Shown here in pieces: positions 16,637 to 24,226 of a stretch of 64,000 nucleotides of DNA. The position numbers and the translations under genes were made by a program. Every line of letters begins with the position of its first letter. Position 1 is the stretch's first letter. The notes under the pieces are model-generated. The model was not told the origin of the DNA and did no database searches. It saw nothing but the letters and a program-made list of their open reading frames with translations. The stretch comes from FLUQ01 sp031551515 (GTDB taxonomy: Bacteria; Desulfobacterota; Desulfovibrionia; Desulfovibrionales; Desulfovibrionaceae), in the NCBI GenBank assembly GCA_031551515.1, contig JAVBNL010000011.1, positions 85,329 to 149,328 on the forward strand. The letters run 5' to 3'.

Positions 16637-16713
16637 ACAAAAAAGCCGAGCAAAGTAAAAGCGCGGGGCCGGAACGTTCAGCGAACGCCCCGGCCCCCGG
16701 TTGGGCAGGCCGG

Positions 16714-17766
16714 CTATTTCATCAGTTTGGTTTTCTTCATCCAGTCTTGAATGACCTGCGCGGCCTGATCGGAGTTTTTATCCATCATCAGCATGTGCGA
16801 GTTGCCCTTGATGCCTTTGTCCGGCAGGTCGGTCCAGGTGAACGAGCCGCCTTTGGCTTCCAAAGCTTTTTTGAACTTGGGATATACATTGTAATAGGAA
16901 TTCTTGTTCCATCCTGCGATCTTGTCGTTGCCTTTGATATAATCGCCCCAAATCATCAGGAAAGGAATATTCTTAAGCGGCGCGAGATCGACCTTGTCCG
17001 GGTCGGGCCCGCCGCTGGGCTCGATCAGAATGACCGCTTTGACCCTGTCGGGATATTTCAGCGCGGCGTTGACCGCGAAAGCCCCGCCCTGGCTGTGGGC
17101 CAGAATGACGCAGCCGCCGGCGAACTTTTCGCCCACCAGAGCGTCATATGCGGCCTGAATGCGCGCGTCGGAATCCGCCCAGCGCGGCACGAACTGCTTG
17201 GCGAACTGGCTCAGCTTTTCCACGGGGAACTGCTGGCCGGGGTAGGCCACGCGGCCGGCCGGGTTTTCATCATATTTGGGGCCGAAACGGAAGTTGACCC
17301 ACACTTCGGACAGGGGACGGAAAACGGGCGGGCTGGTGAAAATTTCCGGATACTTGGCCCAAGAGGCGCGGCCCCGTTCCATGGCGTCGCTGGTATACAC
17401 GTTGTGCCCGGCTTTCAGAAAAAAGCTTTGCCAGCCGGGGCGGCCATCGGGCGTGTCTTCATAGGTGACCCCGGTCAGGCCGCCGCCGTGCCACAGCAGC
17501 AGCGGGTATTTGGCCTTGGGTTTTTCAAGCGTGACATACTGCACGTACATCTGGCCCGCTTCAAACTGCCCGTTGGGGTTCATTTTCATGGGCGGCGCGC
17601 CCTTGGTCAGCACGAGTTCCTCAATGGGCAGGCCTTTGAGCACCACTTCCTGGCCGCCGACGTGGAATCCGCCGACGGATTTGACGGACAAGGCCGCCTC
17701 CGCTTTGCCTGTAAAGGCCAGCAAACCGATCAATGCGAGGCCGAACAATGAGAATTTTACGCGCAT
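16714..17766 (-). CDS. Secreted alpha/beta hydrolase (esterase-like)
   Basis: 350 residues with signal peptide MRVKFSLFGLALIGLLAFTGKAEA; the start at 17766 has AGGAGAAGG upstream and is preferred over a longer frame. The mature protein has an alpha/beta-hydrolase fold: early strand YPLLLWHGGGLTGVTYEDTPDG (oxyanion HGGG), nucleophile elbow ILAHSQGGAFAVNAAL (Ser in HSQGG), acid region IPFLMIWGDYI, and the likely catalytic His in KGNSHMLMMDKNS. It is probably a periplasmic or secreted esterase. Lys content is unusually high for the neighbourhood. The substrate is unknown. It stands alone behind the IF-1 terminator, on the - strand. Confidence 0.85.
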   Translation of the reverse strand: MRVKFSLFGLALIGLLAFTGKAEAALSVKSVGGFHVGGQEVVLKGLPIEELVLTKGAPPMKMNPNGQFEAGQMYVQYVTLEKPKAKYPLLLWHGGGLTGVTYEDTPDGRPGWQSFFLKAGHNVYTSDAMERGRASWAKYPEIFTSPPVFRPLSEVWVNFRFGPKYDENPAGRVAYPGQQFPVEKLSQFAKQFVPRWADSDARIQAAYDALVGEKFAGGCVILAHSQGGAFAVNAALKYPDRVKAVILIEPSGGPDPDKVDLAPLKNIPFLMIWGDYIKGNDKIAGWNKNSYYNVYPKFKKALEAKGGSFTWTDLPDKGIKGNSHMLMMDKNSDQAAQVIQDWMKKTKLMK

Positions 17767-17958
17767 AGCCTTCTCCTGGTTATGATGAACAGGCCCGGAC
17801 GGGCGGAATTGAGAACGCAGCAAAAACCGTTCCGGCTTCTGAACCAGCGCAATATGCCGGTTTTATTGATGCGGCGCGCGTACCGAATCAGGCGTTCTGT
17901 ATCAGAAATGAAATCGCGTTTACAAAAAACAAAAACTGGAAATTTTGCCGAAACGCGC

Positions 17959-17988
17959 AAAAAAGCCCTTCCGCCAAGCGAAAGGGCT
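17959..17988 (-). terminator. Terminator after infA
   Basis: On the - strand AGCCCTT and AAGGGCT form a 7-bp stem with an 11-nt loop and are followed by TTTTT, about 25 nt after the infA stop. Confidence 0.75.
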
Positions 17989-18011
17989 CGTGAACGCGTA
18001 AAAAAACGCGC

Positions 18012-18230
18012 TTACTTCATGCGGTAGGTGATGCGCCCACGGGTCAGGTCATAGGGAGACAACTCCACCTTGACCCGGTCGCCGGGCAGAATGCGGATAT
18101 AAAACTTGCGCATCTTGCCGGAAATATGCGCCAGCACTTCGTGGCCGTTATCCAGGTCCACCCGGAACATGGCGTTGGGCAACGCTTCCTGCACCACGCC
18201 GTCTACTTCTATGGCATCTTCTTTAGCCAT
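18012..18230 (-). CDS. infA: Translation initiation factor IF-1
   Basis: 72 residues, the standard IF-1 size. It binds the 30S A site and helps select the initiator tRNA. The sequence reads straight through the S1/OB fold: MAKEDAIEVDGVVQEALPN, then FRVDLDNGHEVLAHISGKMRKFYIRILPGDRVKVELSPYDLTRGRI near the C-terminus, with the hallmark HISGKMR and LTRGRI. A strong GGAGG sits four bases ahead of the start, and TATAAT lies 48 bp upstream on the - strand (18278-18283) as a likely -10 box. It is a single-gene unit with its own terminator. Confidence 0.98.
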   Translation of the reverse strand: MAKEDAIEVDGVVQEALPNAMFRVDLDNGHEVLAHISGKMRKFYIRILPGDRVKVELSPYDLTRGRITYRMK

Positions 18231-18316
18231 GCATCCTCCAAAAAAGTCTCTCTAACCGCATTCAATTTGCACATTTTATTATAAGAGTCAAGGCAAGCAG
18301 CTTTTCCGGCAGCGGC

Positions 18317-19438
18317 CTATTGCAATTGCAGGTACGCCAACTCGTCGGGCAACGCGAGCAGCGCGTTCGCCAAGCCCCCCATCCGCACGCCGCCGGGGCC
18401 GGGCACGCCGTAGAGTTCTTCGCGTTCCGCCGCATCATGCCTGACGGCCCGTGCGCCAAAAGCGCGGAAAGCGGCAAGAAAGCTTGCGCGCTCGGTGTCC
18501 CACAGCATTTTCGCCGCCGGACAGGGCGGCCGGGAAAGCGCCGTGCGGATTTGCGCGCGCAACGCGTTAAGCAACGCGCCCGGCTGGCCCACCTTCCAGC
18601 CCGTCAGCCAGGGCGTGCGGGTGAAGAACAGGCCCGCGTCCAGCCCCGTTTGCAGGATACCCGCCAACCCGTCAGCCACGGCCAGCAGGTCCGGGTCGTC
18701 CCAAACCAGGGGCAGATTCTCCACATCCCAGGCCGGGATGTGGCCGCAGGCCGGGGTGAAGCCGCCCAGGCGACGCAGCAGATGCGCCAGCCAAAGGTTG
18801 GCCGCAGGAGAATCCGGCGTTTCCAGGTGGCAATAGGAAAGCGTGTAGCCACCCGCCCCGTATGCGCCGTGGACCATGCAGGGCTGGCCGCGCAAAAAAT
18901 TATGTTCCGCCGCGTCGTCGCCGTCCCCGGCCTGAAAATCCGGCCCGGCTTCGCCGTACACGGCCAGGGCGGTGACGCCGTTACCCTCTTGCGGCGCGAA
19001 ACGGCCCGGCCACCAGACCGGCAGCAGCGGTTTTGGCGGCAGGCCCGGCGGGGTCAGATCATGCGGCAGCGCCGTGACAAAAAGGTGGCCGCTCATGAAA
19101 TGCTGCATGCGGTTGGCAAAGCCCGCGCGGCCCCAGGGGCAGAGTTCCAGGCCGTTGTCGCCGGAAAGGGCAAGGCCCGCGCCGCCGCAAAAACCCAGAT
19201 ACTGCCCGCCGCGCTCTACATAGGTCCGCACGGCCGCAAGACCGGCCGGGCCGAGGGCGGCGGCCTTGTGCCGGGCGGACCCGCCGGGAACGAACAGCAA
19301 AGCCGGGTTTTCACGCGCCGGCAGCCCGTCCGCGACCTCGGCGGCGCGCACGATGCGAAAGGGAACGCGCATGGAGCGCAAAGCCCATTCGGCCAGCGGC
19401 CCCCAAATTTCAGAGGCGTCCCAGAGAAGGTGCAGCAT
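18317..19438 (-). CDS. BPL_N domain protein (glutamine-amidotransferase-like)
   Basis: 373 residues from ATG 19438; an alternative TTG at 19450 overlaps the ridA stop. The N-terminal 170 residues fit the biotin-protein-ligase N-terminal/class I glutamine-amidotransferase-like fold: LLFVPGGSARHKAAALGPAGLAAVRTYVERGGQYLGFCGGAGLAL, with the Cys in GFCGGAG at the nucleophile-elbow position, and GAYGAGGYTLSYCHLETPDSPAANLWLAHLLRRLGGF, where the H-E/H-LET part matches the end of the fold. No biotin-ligase domain follows; the C-terminal 200 residues are helical with no family I know. The catalytic role and substrate are unknown. The Arg/Ala/Pro-rich C-terminus is typical of this genome. Confidence 0.78.
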   Translation of the reverse strand: MLHLLWDASEIWGPLAEWALRSMRVPFRIVRAAEVADGLPARENPALLFVPGGSARHKAAALGPAGLAAVRTYVERGGQYLGFCGGAGLALSGDNGLELCPWGRAGFANRMQHFMSGHLFVTALPHDLTPPGLPPKPLLPVWWPGRFAPQEGNGVTALAVYGEAGPDFQAGDGDDAAEHNFLRGQPCMVHGAYGAGGYTLSYCHLETPDSPAANLWLAHLLRRLGGFTPACGHIPAWDVENLPLVWDDPDLLAVADGLAGILQTGLDAGLFFTRTPWLTGWKVGQPGALLNALRAQIRTALSRPPCPAAKMLWDTERASFLAAFRAFGARAVRHDAAEREELYGVPGPGGVRMGGLANALLALPDELAYLQLQ

Positions 19439-19446
19439 GCGGCGGC

Positions 19447-19833
19447 TCAATCCCTCACTCCGGCAATGATATCCATCTCCACGTCCAGGTTGTCATCCAG
19501 CTCTTTGACGGCCACGGCGATGCGGGCGGGCGGGTCCTTGGGAAAGAACTCTTTATACACCGCGTTCATCTCGGGCTTGGCTTTGATGTCCGTCAGAAAG
19601 ATGGTCACTTTCAGCACCTGCTCCATGCTGCTGCCCGAGGCTTCCAGCACAGCTTTAAGGTTGTTCAGAATGCGCCGGGTCTGGTTCGCCACGGAATCTT
19701 TCACCGTCTCGCCGGTTTTCGGGTCTTCCGACACCTGTCCGGAAAGAAAAACCAGGTTGCCGTAGCGCACGGCCTGCGAATAGTGGCCCGGTTCCGGGGC
19801 GTTGTCCGTGAAAATGCACTCTTTGCGCGGCAT
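19447..19833 (-). CDS. ridA: RidA family protein (enamine/imine deaminase)
   Basis: 128 residues of the YjgF/YER057c/UK114 family. RidA hydrolyses reactive enamines and imines made by PLP enzymes such as threonine dehydratase and protects other PLP enzymes. Motifs: YSQAVRYGNLVFLSGQV near the start, QTRRILNNLKAVLEASGSSMEQVLKVTIFLTDI, and PPARIAVAVKELDDNLDVEMDIIAG, where the Arg of PARIAV is the substrate-carboxylate anchor needed for activity. It directly precedes the BPL_N gene on the same strand with end-to-start overlap or near-contact. A metabolite-repair role fits with the PLP lyase elsewhere in the window, but no pathway is linked here. Confidence 0.92.
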   Translation of the reverse strand: MPRKECIFTDNAPEPGHYSQAVRYGNLVFLSGQVSEDPKTGETVKDSVANQTRRILNNLKAVLEASGSSMEQVLKVTIFLTDIKAKPEMNAVYKEFFPKDPPARIAVAVKELDDNLDVEMDIIAGVRD

Positions 19834-19855
19834 GCTCTTTTCCTTGCCTATGGGG

Positions 19856-20296
19856 TTAGCGTTTGTCCGGCCGGTATTGGTTCTCGCGCATCAGCTTCTC
19901 TCCCTCTTCCGGGGTGAGCTGCGTGGTTCTGATATCGTTGCCGATTATGCTGTCCAGCACCACGGCGAAATACAGGCGCTCTCCGGATGCCGGGTTGATA
20001 TGCAGCGTGTATTCCCAGGGTTTGTTGGGATAGGTCTGCGCAAACCGCGCTATCAGGGTGTGCGGGCCGGGCGTGACCTTCAATATGGTGTATGCGCCCG
20101 CGGGCAGGCCGAAGATATCCACGCCGTCCAGCGCGATGTCAAAGGCGATGCCGGTGCCGAAAACCGCGTGCTGCCTGATGACCACAAGCTCCGCCGCATC
20201 AAGCCCCGCCGGGGGCAGGTCGTTCACCGGGCCGTAAGCGCAGCCGCCTATCATCAGCGCGGCCAGCGCCGCCAGGATCAAAAGCGATTTACGCAT
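19856..20296 (-). CDS. Lipoprotein of unknown function (146 aa)
   Basis: Signal MRKSLLILAALAALMIGG followed by Cys in the lipobox IGGC. The ATG at 20296 has a perfect AGGAGG five bases upstream, which decides the start. The mature domain is beta-rich and contains DIALDGVDIFGLPAGAYTILKVTPGPHTLIARF, the pattern of the DUF2846/PEGA-like group: a small carbohydrate- or wall-associated 'G-x-Y-x-x-x-x-V-x-P-G-x-H' sandwich. It ends with a charged helix (TPEEGEKLMRENQY). It lies between ridA and the divergent valS. The family label is tentative. Confidence 0.75.
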   Translation of the reverse strand: MRKSLLILAALAALMIGGCAYGPVNDLPPAGLDAAELVVIRQHAVFGTGIAFDIALDGVDIFGLPAGAYTILKVTPGPHTLIARFAQTYPNKPWEYTLHINPASGERLYFAVVLDSIIGNDIRTTQLTPEEGEKLMRENQYRPDKR

Positions 20297-20396
20297 ATGC
20301 GCCTCCTTCTTCCGCGTTTCTATCAGCAGCGGCTTTTTCCGGCAACTCGGCGGGGTCCGGCGACGCATCACGGCAAACAGAGACCCCGCCCTTCCC

Positions 20397-20425
20397 TTGT
20401 CGGTCCCGGCAAAAGAAGCTACAAG
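20397..20425 (+). promoter_or_regulatory. Possible valS promoter
   Basis: TTGTCG (20397-20402) and TACAAG (20420-20425) are 17 bp apart, 39 bp ahead of the valS start. I see no T-box-like leader. Confidence 0.4.
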
Positions 20426-20463
20426 ATGTGGATTCATCATTTGCCAATCGCCGGAGACCGTGC

Positions 20464-23145
20464 ATGAGCGAACAGAACCTGCCCAAGGGCTATGAGCCCA
20501 AAGACGTGGAAACGCGCTGGAGAGAGCGCTGGGAAAAAGAAAAGACCTTCACCCCCAGCCTGGAAGAAGCCAGAAGCAACCCCGAGGGCACCTATTCCAT
20601 CGTTATCCCCCCGCCCAACGTCACGGGCAATTTGCATATCGGCCACGCCCTGAACCTGACCATGCAGGATGTTCTTTGCCGCCACGCCCGCCAGTTGGGC
20701 AAAACCGTGCTTTGGGTGCCGGGCTGCGACCACGCGGGCATCGCCACGCAAAACGTGGTTGAGCGCCGCCTGAAAGAAGAAGGCAAGAACCGTAACGATT
20801 TGGGCCGCGAAGCCTTTATCGAGCGGGTCTGGCAGTGGAAGCAGGAATACGGCGACAATATCAAGGGCCAGATCAAGGCCATGGGCGCATCCGTCGACTG
20901 GACGCGCGAACGCTTTACCATGGACGAGGGGCTCTCGCAGGCCGTGCGCCAGGTTTTCGTGCGCTTGTTCCGCGAAGGGCTGATCTACAAGGGCGACTAT
21001 ATCATCAACTGGTGCGCCCGCTGCCACACGGCGCTGGCCGACGACGAAGTGGAGCACCACCCGCGCAAAAGCCACCTGTGGCAGATACGCTATACGCTGG
21101 AAGACGGTTCCGGCTCTCTGGTCATCGCCACCACCCGGCCGGAAACCATGCTGGGCGACACGGCGGTGGCCGTGCACCCGGATGACGAGCGTTATACAAG
21201 CTTCATCGGCAAAAAGGTGGTTCTGCCGCTGCTGGGCCGCCGCATCCCGGTCATTGCCGACGCCTATGTGGATATGGAATTCGGCACCGGCGCGCTGAAA
21301 GTCACCCCGTCGCACGACCACAACGACTGGGACCTGGGCCACAAGCACCAGCTTGAATTCATTCAGGTCATGGATGAAGAAGGCCGCATGAATCAGGCCG
21401 CCGGGCCCTATGCCGGGCTGATGAAAGACGAGGCCCGAGCCCGCGTGGTCGAAGATCTGGAAAAAAGCGGCGAGCTGGTCAGCATTGAAAACTACGAACA
21501 CAGCGTGGGCCTGTGCTACCGCTGCAAAGAGATCATCGAACCGCACGTTTCAACGCAGTGGTTCGTGAAAGTCGCGCCCCTGGCCGCCAAAGCCAAAGCG
21601 GCCATGGCCGCGGACGAGAGCGGCGACACGCGCATTTACCCCCCCTCCTGGCTGAAGACGTACTATAACTGGATGGACAACATCCGCGACTGGTGCATCA
21701 GCCGCCAGATCTGGTGGGGCCACCGCATACCGGCCTGGACCTGCGATAACTGCGGCAAGCTGCTGGTGGAAATGGACGCGCCCGACACCTGCCCGGATTG
21801 CGCCGGCACAAAATTCACGCAAGACGAAGACGTGCTCGATACCTGGTTCTCTTCCGCGCTTTGGCCCTTTTCCACTCTGGGCTGGCCGGAAAAGACGGAA
21901 GAGCTGAAGCTCTTCTATCCCACTTCCGTGCTGGTCACGGGTTTTGACATCCTCTTCTTCTGGGTGGCCCGCATGATGATGATGGGCATTCACTTCATGG
22001 GGGAGGTGCCCTTCCGCCACACCTACATCCATGCCCTGGTGCGCGACGCCGACGGCAAAAAGATGTCCAAATCCACGGGCAACGTCATCAACCCGCTGGA
22101 AATGATCGACCAGTTCGGCACCGATTCCTTGCGCTTCACGCTGACCGCCTTCGCCGCCATGGGCCGCGACATCAAGCTGTCGGTGGAACGCATCGAGGGC
22201 TACCGCCATTTCGTGAACAAGATCTGGAACGCGGCCCGCTTCGCGCTGATGAACTTTGAAGACGACTCATTCATCCAAAAGGACGTCGATTTGGGCGCTG
22301 TTTCCGGCAGCCACCACCAGTGGATGCTGCACCGGCTGGAAGCGATCAAAGAGAGTACCAAAGCCTCTATCGCCGAATACCGCTTCAACGACGCGGCCCA
22401 GAACCTGTATACCTTCATCTGGAACGAAATCTGCGACTGGTACCTGGAGCTGATCAAGCCGGATATGCAGGAAGGCGGCGACAAAAAAGCCACCGCCCAA
22501 TACGTGCTGTGGACGACCTTACGCGAAACGCTCATTCTGCTGCACCCCATCATGCCCTATGTCACGGCGGAAATTTGGTCCGCCCTGCCGGGGCACCAAA
22601 GCATGGACGACATCGCGGTGCAGCGCTACCCCGCCGCCCGGCCCGCCTGCGTGAAGCCTGATGCGGCCGCGCAAATGGAAATGATTCAGGCGGCGATCAG
22701 CGCGGTGCGCACCATCCGGGCGGAACTTTCCATCGCGCCTTCGCTCAAGCTGACCGCCATCGTCCGCCCCACGGACAAGGCGGCGGCGGATGCGCTGGAA
22801 AGCCACCGGGCCATGATCCTGTTCCTGGCGCGGCTTGAAAACCTGATCGTCGATGCGAACGCCGTGGCCCCCAAAGCCTCCGCCAGCCAGGTGGCGGCGG
22901 GGAACGAGATCATCGTGCCTTTGAGCGGCGCGGTGGATTTCGGCGCGGAACTCGCCCGTCTGGACAAGGAACTGGCAAAAATGGACAAAGAGCACGCCAT
23001 GCTCAGCGGCAAGCTGGCCAACGAAAACTACGTCGGCCGCGCCCCGGCGGAGGTGGTGGAACGCGACAAGGCCCGCGTGGCCGAGCTGGCGGACGCGAAA
23101 ATGAAAATGCTGGCCCTGCAGGCGCGGTTCCGCGAAGCGATGTAA
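20464..23145 (+). CDS. valS: Valyl-tRNA synthetase
   Basis: 893 residues. It charges tRNA-Val and edits mischarged threonine. The class Ia signature PPPNVTGNLHIGHALN is at about residues 49-64 and the KMSKS loop at residues 533-537 (DADGKKMSKSTGNVINPLEM). The CP1 editing domain is present (TTRPETMLGDTAVAVHPDDERY), followed by the CWISR-like DWCISRQIWWGHRIPAW and two CxxC pairs (TCDNCGK, TCPDCAG) that form a zinc ribbon. The anticodon-binding domain and the C-terminal coiled coil typical of ValRS (LARLDKELAKMDKEHAMLSGKLANENYVGRAPAEVVE) close the protein. I chose the ATG at 20464, which gives MSEQNLPKGYEPKDVE; the longer start has no ribosome site. Confidence 0.98.
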   Translation: MSEQNLPKGYEPKDVETRWRERWEKEKTFTPSLEEARSNPEGTYSIVIPPPNVTGNLHIGHALNLTMQDVLCRHARQLGKTVLWVPGCDHAGIATQNVVERRLKEEGKNRNDLGREAFIERVWQWKQEYGDNIKGQIKAMGASVDWTRERFTMDEGLSQAVRQVFVRLFREGLIYKGDYIINWCARCHTALADDEVEHHPRKSHLWQIRYTLEDGSGSLVIATTRPETMLGDTAVAVHPDDERYTSFIGKKVVLPLLGRRIPVIADAYVDMEFGTGALKVTPSHDHNDWDLGHKHQLEFIQVMDEEGRMNQAAGPYAGLMKDEARARVVEDLEKSGELVSIENYEHSVGLCYRCKEIIEPHVSTQWFVKVAPLAAKAKAAMAADESGDTRIYPPSWLKTYYNWMDNIRDWCISRQIWWGHRIPAWTCDNCGKLLVEMDAPDTCPDCAGTKFTQDEDVLDTWFSSALWPFSTLGWPEKTEELKLFYPTSVLVTGFDILFFWVARMMMMGIHFMGEVPFRHTYIHALVRDADGKKMSKSTGNVINPLEMIDQFGTDSLRFTLTAFAAMGRDIKLSVERIEGYRHFVNKIWNAARFALMNFEDDSFIQKDVDLGAVSGSHHQWMLHRLEAIKESTKASIAEYRFNDAAQNLYTFIWNEICDWYLELIKPDMQEGGDKKATAQYVLWTTLRETLILLHPIMPYVTAEIWSALPGHQSMDDIAVQRYPAARPACVKPDAAAQMEMIQAAISAVRTIRAELSIAPSLKLTAIVRPTDKAAADALESHRAMILFLARLENLIVDANAVAPKASASQVAAGNEIIVPLSGAVDFGAELARLDKELAKMDKEHAMLSGKLANENYVGRAPAEVVERDKARVAELADAKMKMLALQARFREAM

Positions 23146-23149
23146 GAAC

Positions 23150-23215
23150 ATCCGGGGAGGCGGAGCCCCCCCGGCCCCCTCCGGCAGGGGCATGATGCCC
23201 CTGCACCCGCGATAG
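23150..23215. repeat. GC-rich hairpin cluster between valS and the next gene
   Basis: A G/C-rich run is followed by GCAGGGGC-ATGAT-GCCCCTGC, a perfect 8-bp stem, just before the ribosome site of the next gene. It has no T-run, so it is not a clear terminator. It resembles the GC-rich filler of the other intergenic repeats but lacks their 20-nt core. Confidence 0.45.
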
Positions 23216-23228
23216 TGAAGGAATCGGA

Positions 23229-23723
23229 ATGCTGAAAGCTGTTGCCACCGTCTGTTTGTCTTTTTGCCTGCTGCTCTGCACGGTGGCTTCCACTTCTGCC
23301 GCCGAAAACAAAGGCAAGGCCTGGGACCAGTCGGCCGCTCTTTCCGGCACCTGGACCGTGGACGCCGTTGCCACGGCGGAAGCCATTTTTGAAGAAGTAC
23401 GCGAAAAAGAATATTCGCACCTTTCCGCCGGCGGCCGCATCCAGGCCAAAGAAAAACTGGCGGAATACTTCACCGGCATCACCGTGACCATCGACATCGC
23501 CCAGCGCAAATACCTGGTGGCCAAAGAAAGCAAGGCCGAGGGCAAAGAAACCCTGGAAAACAGAACCATCACCAATGTGGAGATCAAAGACGGCCTTATT
23601 TACCTCAAACGCGGCAGCGGCGTCGGCAGAGAGGGCTACCTGATCCGGCCGGACGGAACCGTGACGGGTTATGAGATGAAAGACGGCAAACGTTCCGTGG
23701 TCTTCATCATGCGCAAAAAATAA
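23229..23723 (+). CDS. Secreted small protein, type 1 (164 aa)
   Basis: Signal MLKAVATVCLSFCLLLCTVASTSA ends near ASTSA-AEN. AAGGAATCGG precedes the ATG. The mature domain has a lipocalin-like layout: an opening ALSGTWTVDAVATAEAIFEE, an Arg/Lys-rich middle, and a C-terminal chain of beta-strands (TVTIDIAQRKYLV, NRTITNVEIKDGLIYLKRG, GTVTGYEMKDGKRSVVFIM). The next gene encodes a second protein with the same 'L-x-G-x-W' opening. No known function. Two close paralogs of a related mini-fold lie at 62.4-63.2 kb. Confidence 0.72.
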   Translation: MLKAVATVCLSFCLLLCTVASTSAAENKGKAWDQSAALSGTWTVDAVATAEAIFEEVREKEYSHLSAGGRIQAKEKLAEYFTGITVTIDIAQRKYLVAKESKAEGKETLENRTITNVEIKDGLIYLKRGSGVGREGYLIRPDGTVTGYEMKDGKRSVVFIMRKK

Positions 23724-23734
23724 GCGAGAAAAGC

Positions 23735-24211
23735 ATGCCCCGTTTCCTTCGTCCTTTGCTGCCCGCCCTTTTGCTCTTACTTGCGTTGCCCTTTGCGGCG
23801 CCTTTCGCGGCATCAGGCGCCGATGCCCCTGCCCTGCCTGCATCCACCCTGACCGGCGGCTGGCAAATCGACTCCGCTCTGGGCACGGCCAAAGCGGGCA
23901 AAGAAGCGGAATTCGCCAAAGATCGCGCGGAATTTGCCGGATTTATCGAGGTCATCGACATCTCTCGCGGCACCTGGGCTCTGTTTATGGCCGAAGACGG
24001 CTTTATGATCACGGATGCGGCCATCGAAAAAGTCGAGGCCGCGCCCGGCGGCCGCTATGCCCTGCAATACCGAAACATACCGAAGGTCATGGTCTATACG
24101 GTCAAAGACAAAGACACCCTGGCGGTGGATATCGACAGCGGCACCCTTATTTACAAACGCCTGCCGCAGAACAAAATACCCAAACGCCCCAAACCGGGGA
24201 CGCTGCGATAA
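23735..24211 (+). CDS. Secreted small protein, type 2 (158 aa)
   Basis: Signal MPRFLRPLLPALLLLLALPFAAP, then the mature part begins near TLTGGWQIDSALGTAKAGKEAEFAKD, parallel to the opening of the preceding protein. It continues with FAGFIEVIDISRGTWALFMAEDGFMITDAAIEKV and YALQYRNIPKVMVYTVKDKDTLAVDIDSGTLIYKRL, a beta-rich lipocalin-like pattern. It lies 11 nt after the previous gene and 15 nt ahead of cobA-hemD, so all three may be on one transcript. Unknown function. Confidence 0.7.
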   Translation: MPRFLRPLLPALLLLLALPFAAPFAASGADAPALPASTLTGGWQIDSALGTAKAGKEAEFAKDRAEFAGFIEVIDISRGTWALFMAEDGFMITDAAIEKVEAAPGGRYALQYRNIPKVMVYTVKDKDTLAVDIDSGTLIYKRLPQNKIPKRPKPGTLR

Positions 24212-24226
24212 TCTGAAAGGAATACC

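Noticed and set aside
18320..19765. Open frame of 481 codons on the + strand opposite the BPL_N and ridA genes
   Set aside because: Both opposite-strand genes have clear families and good starts; this frame is Arg/Gln-rich with no motif.
20297..20463. T-box leader ahead of valS
   Set aside because: The region is too short and lacks the T-box sequence and a terminator/antiterminator pair.
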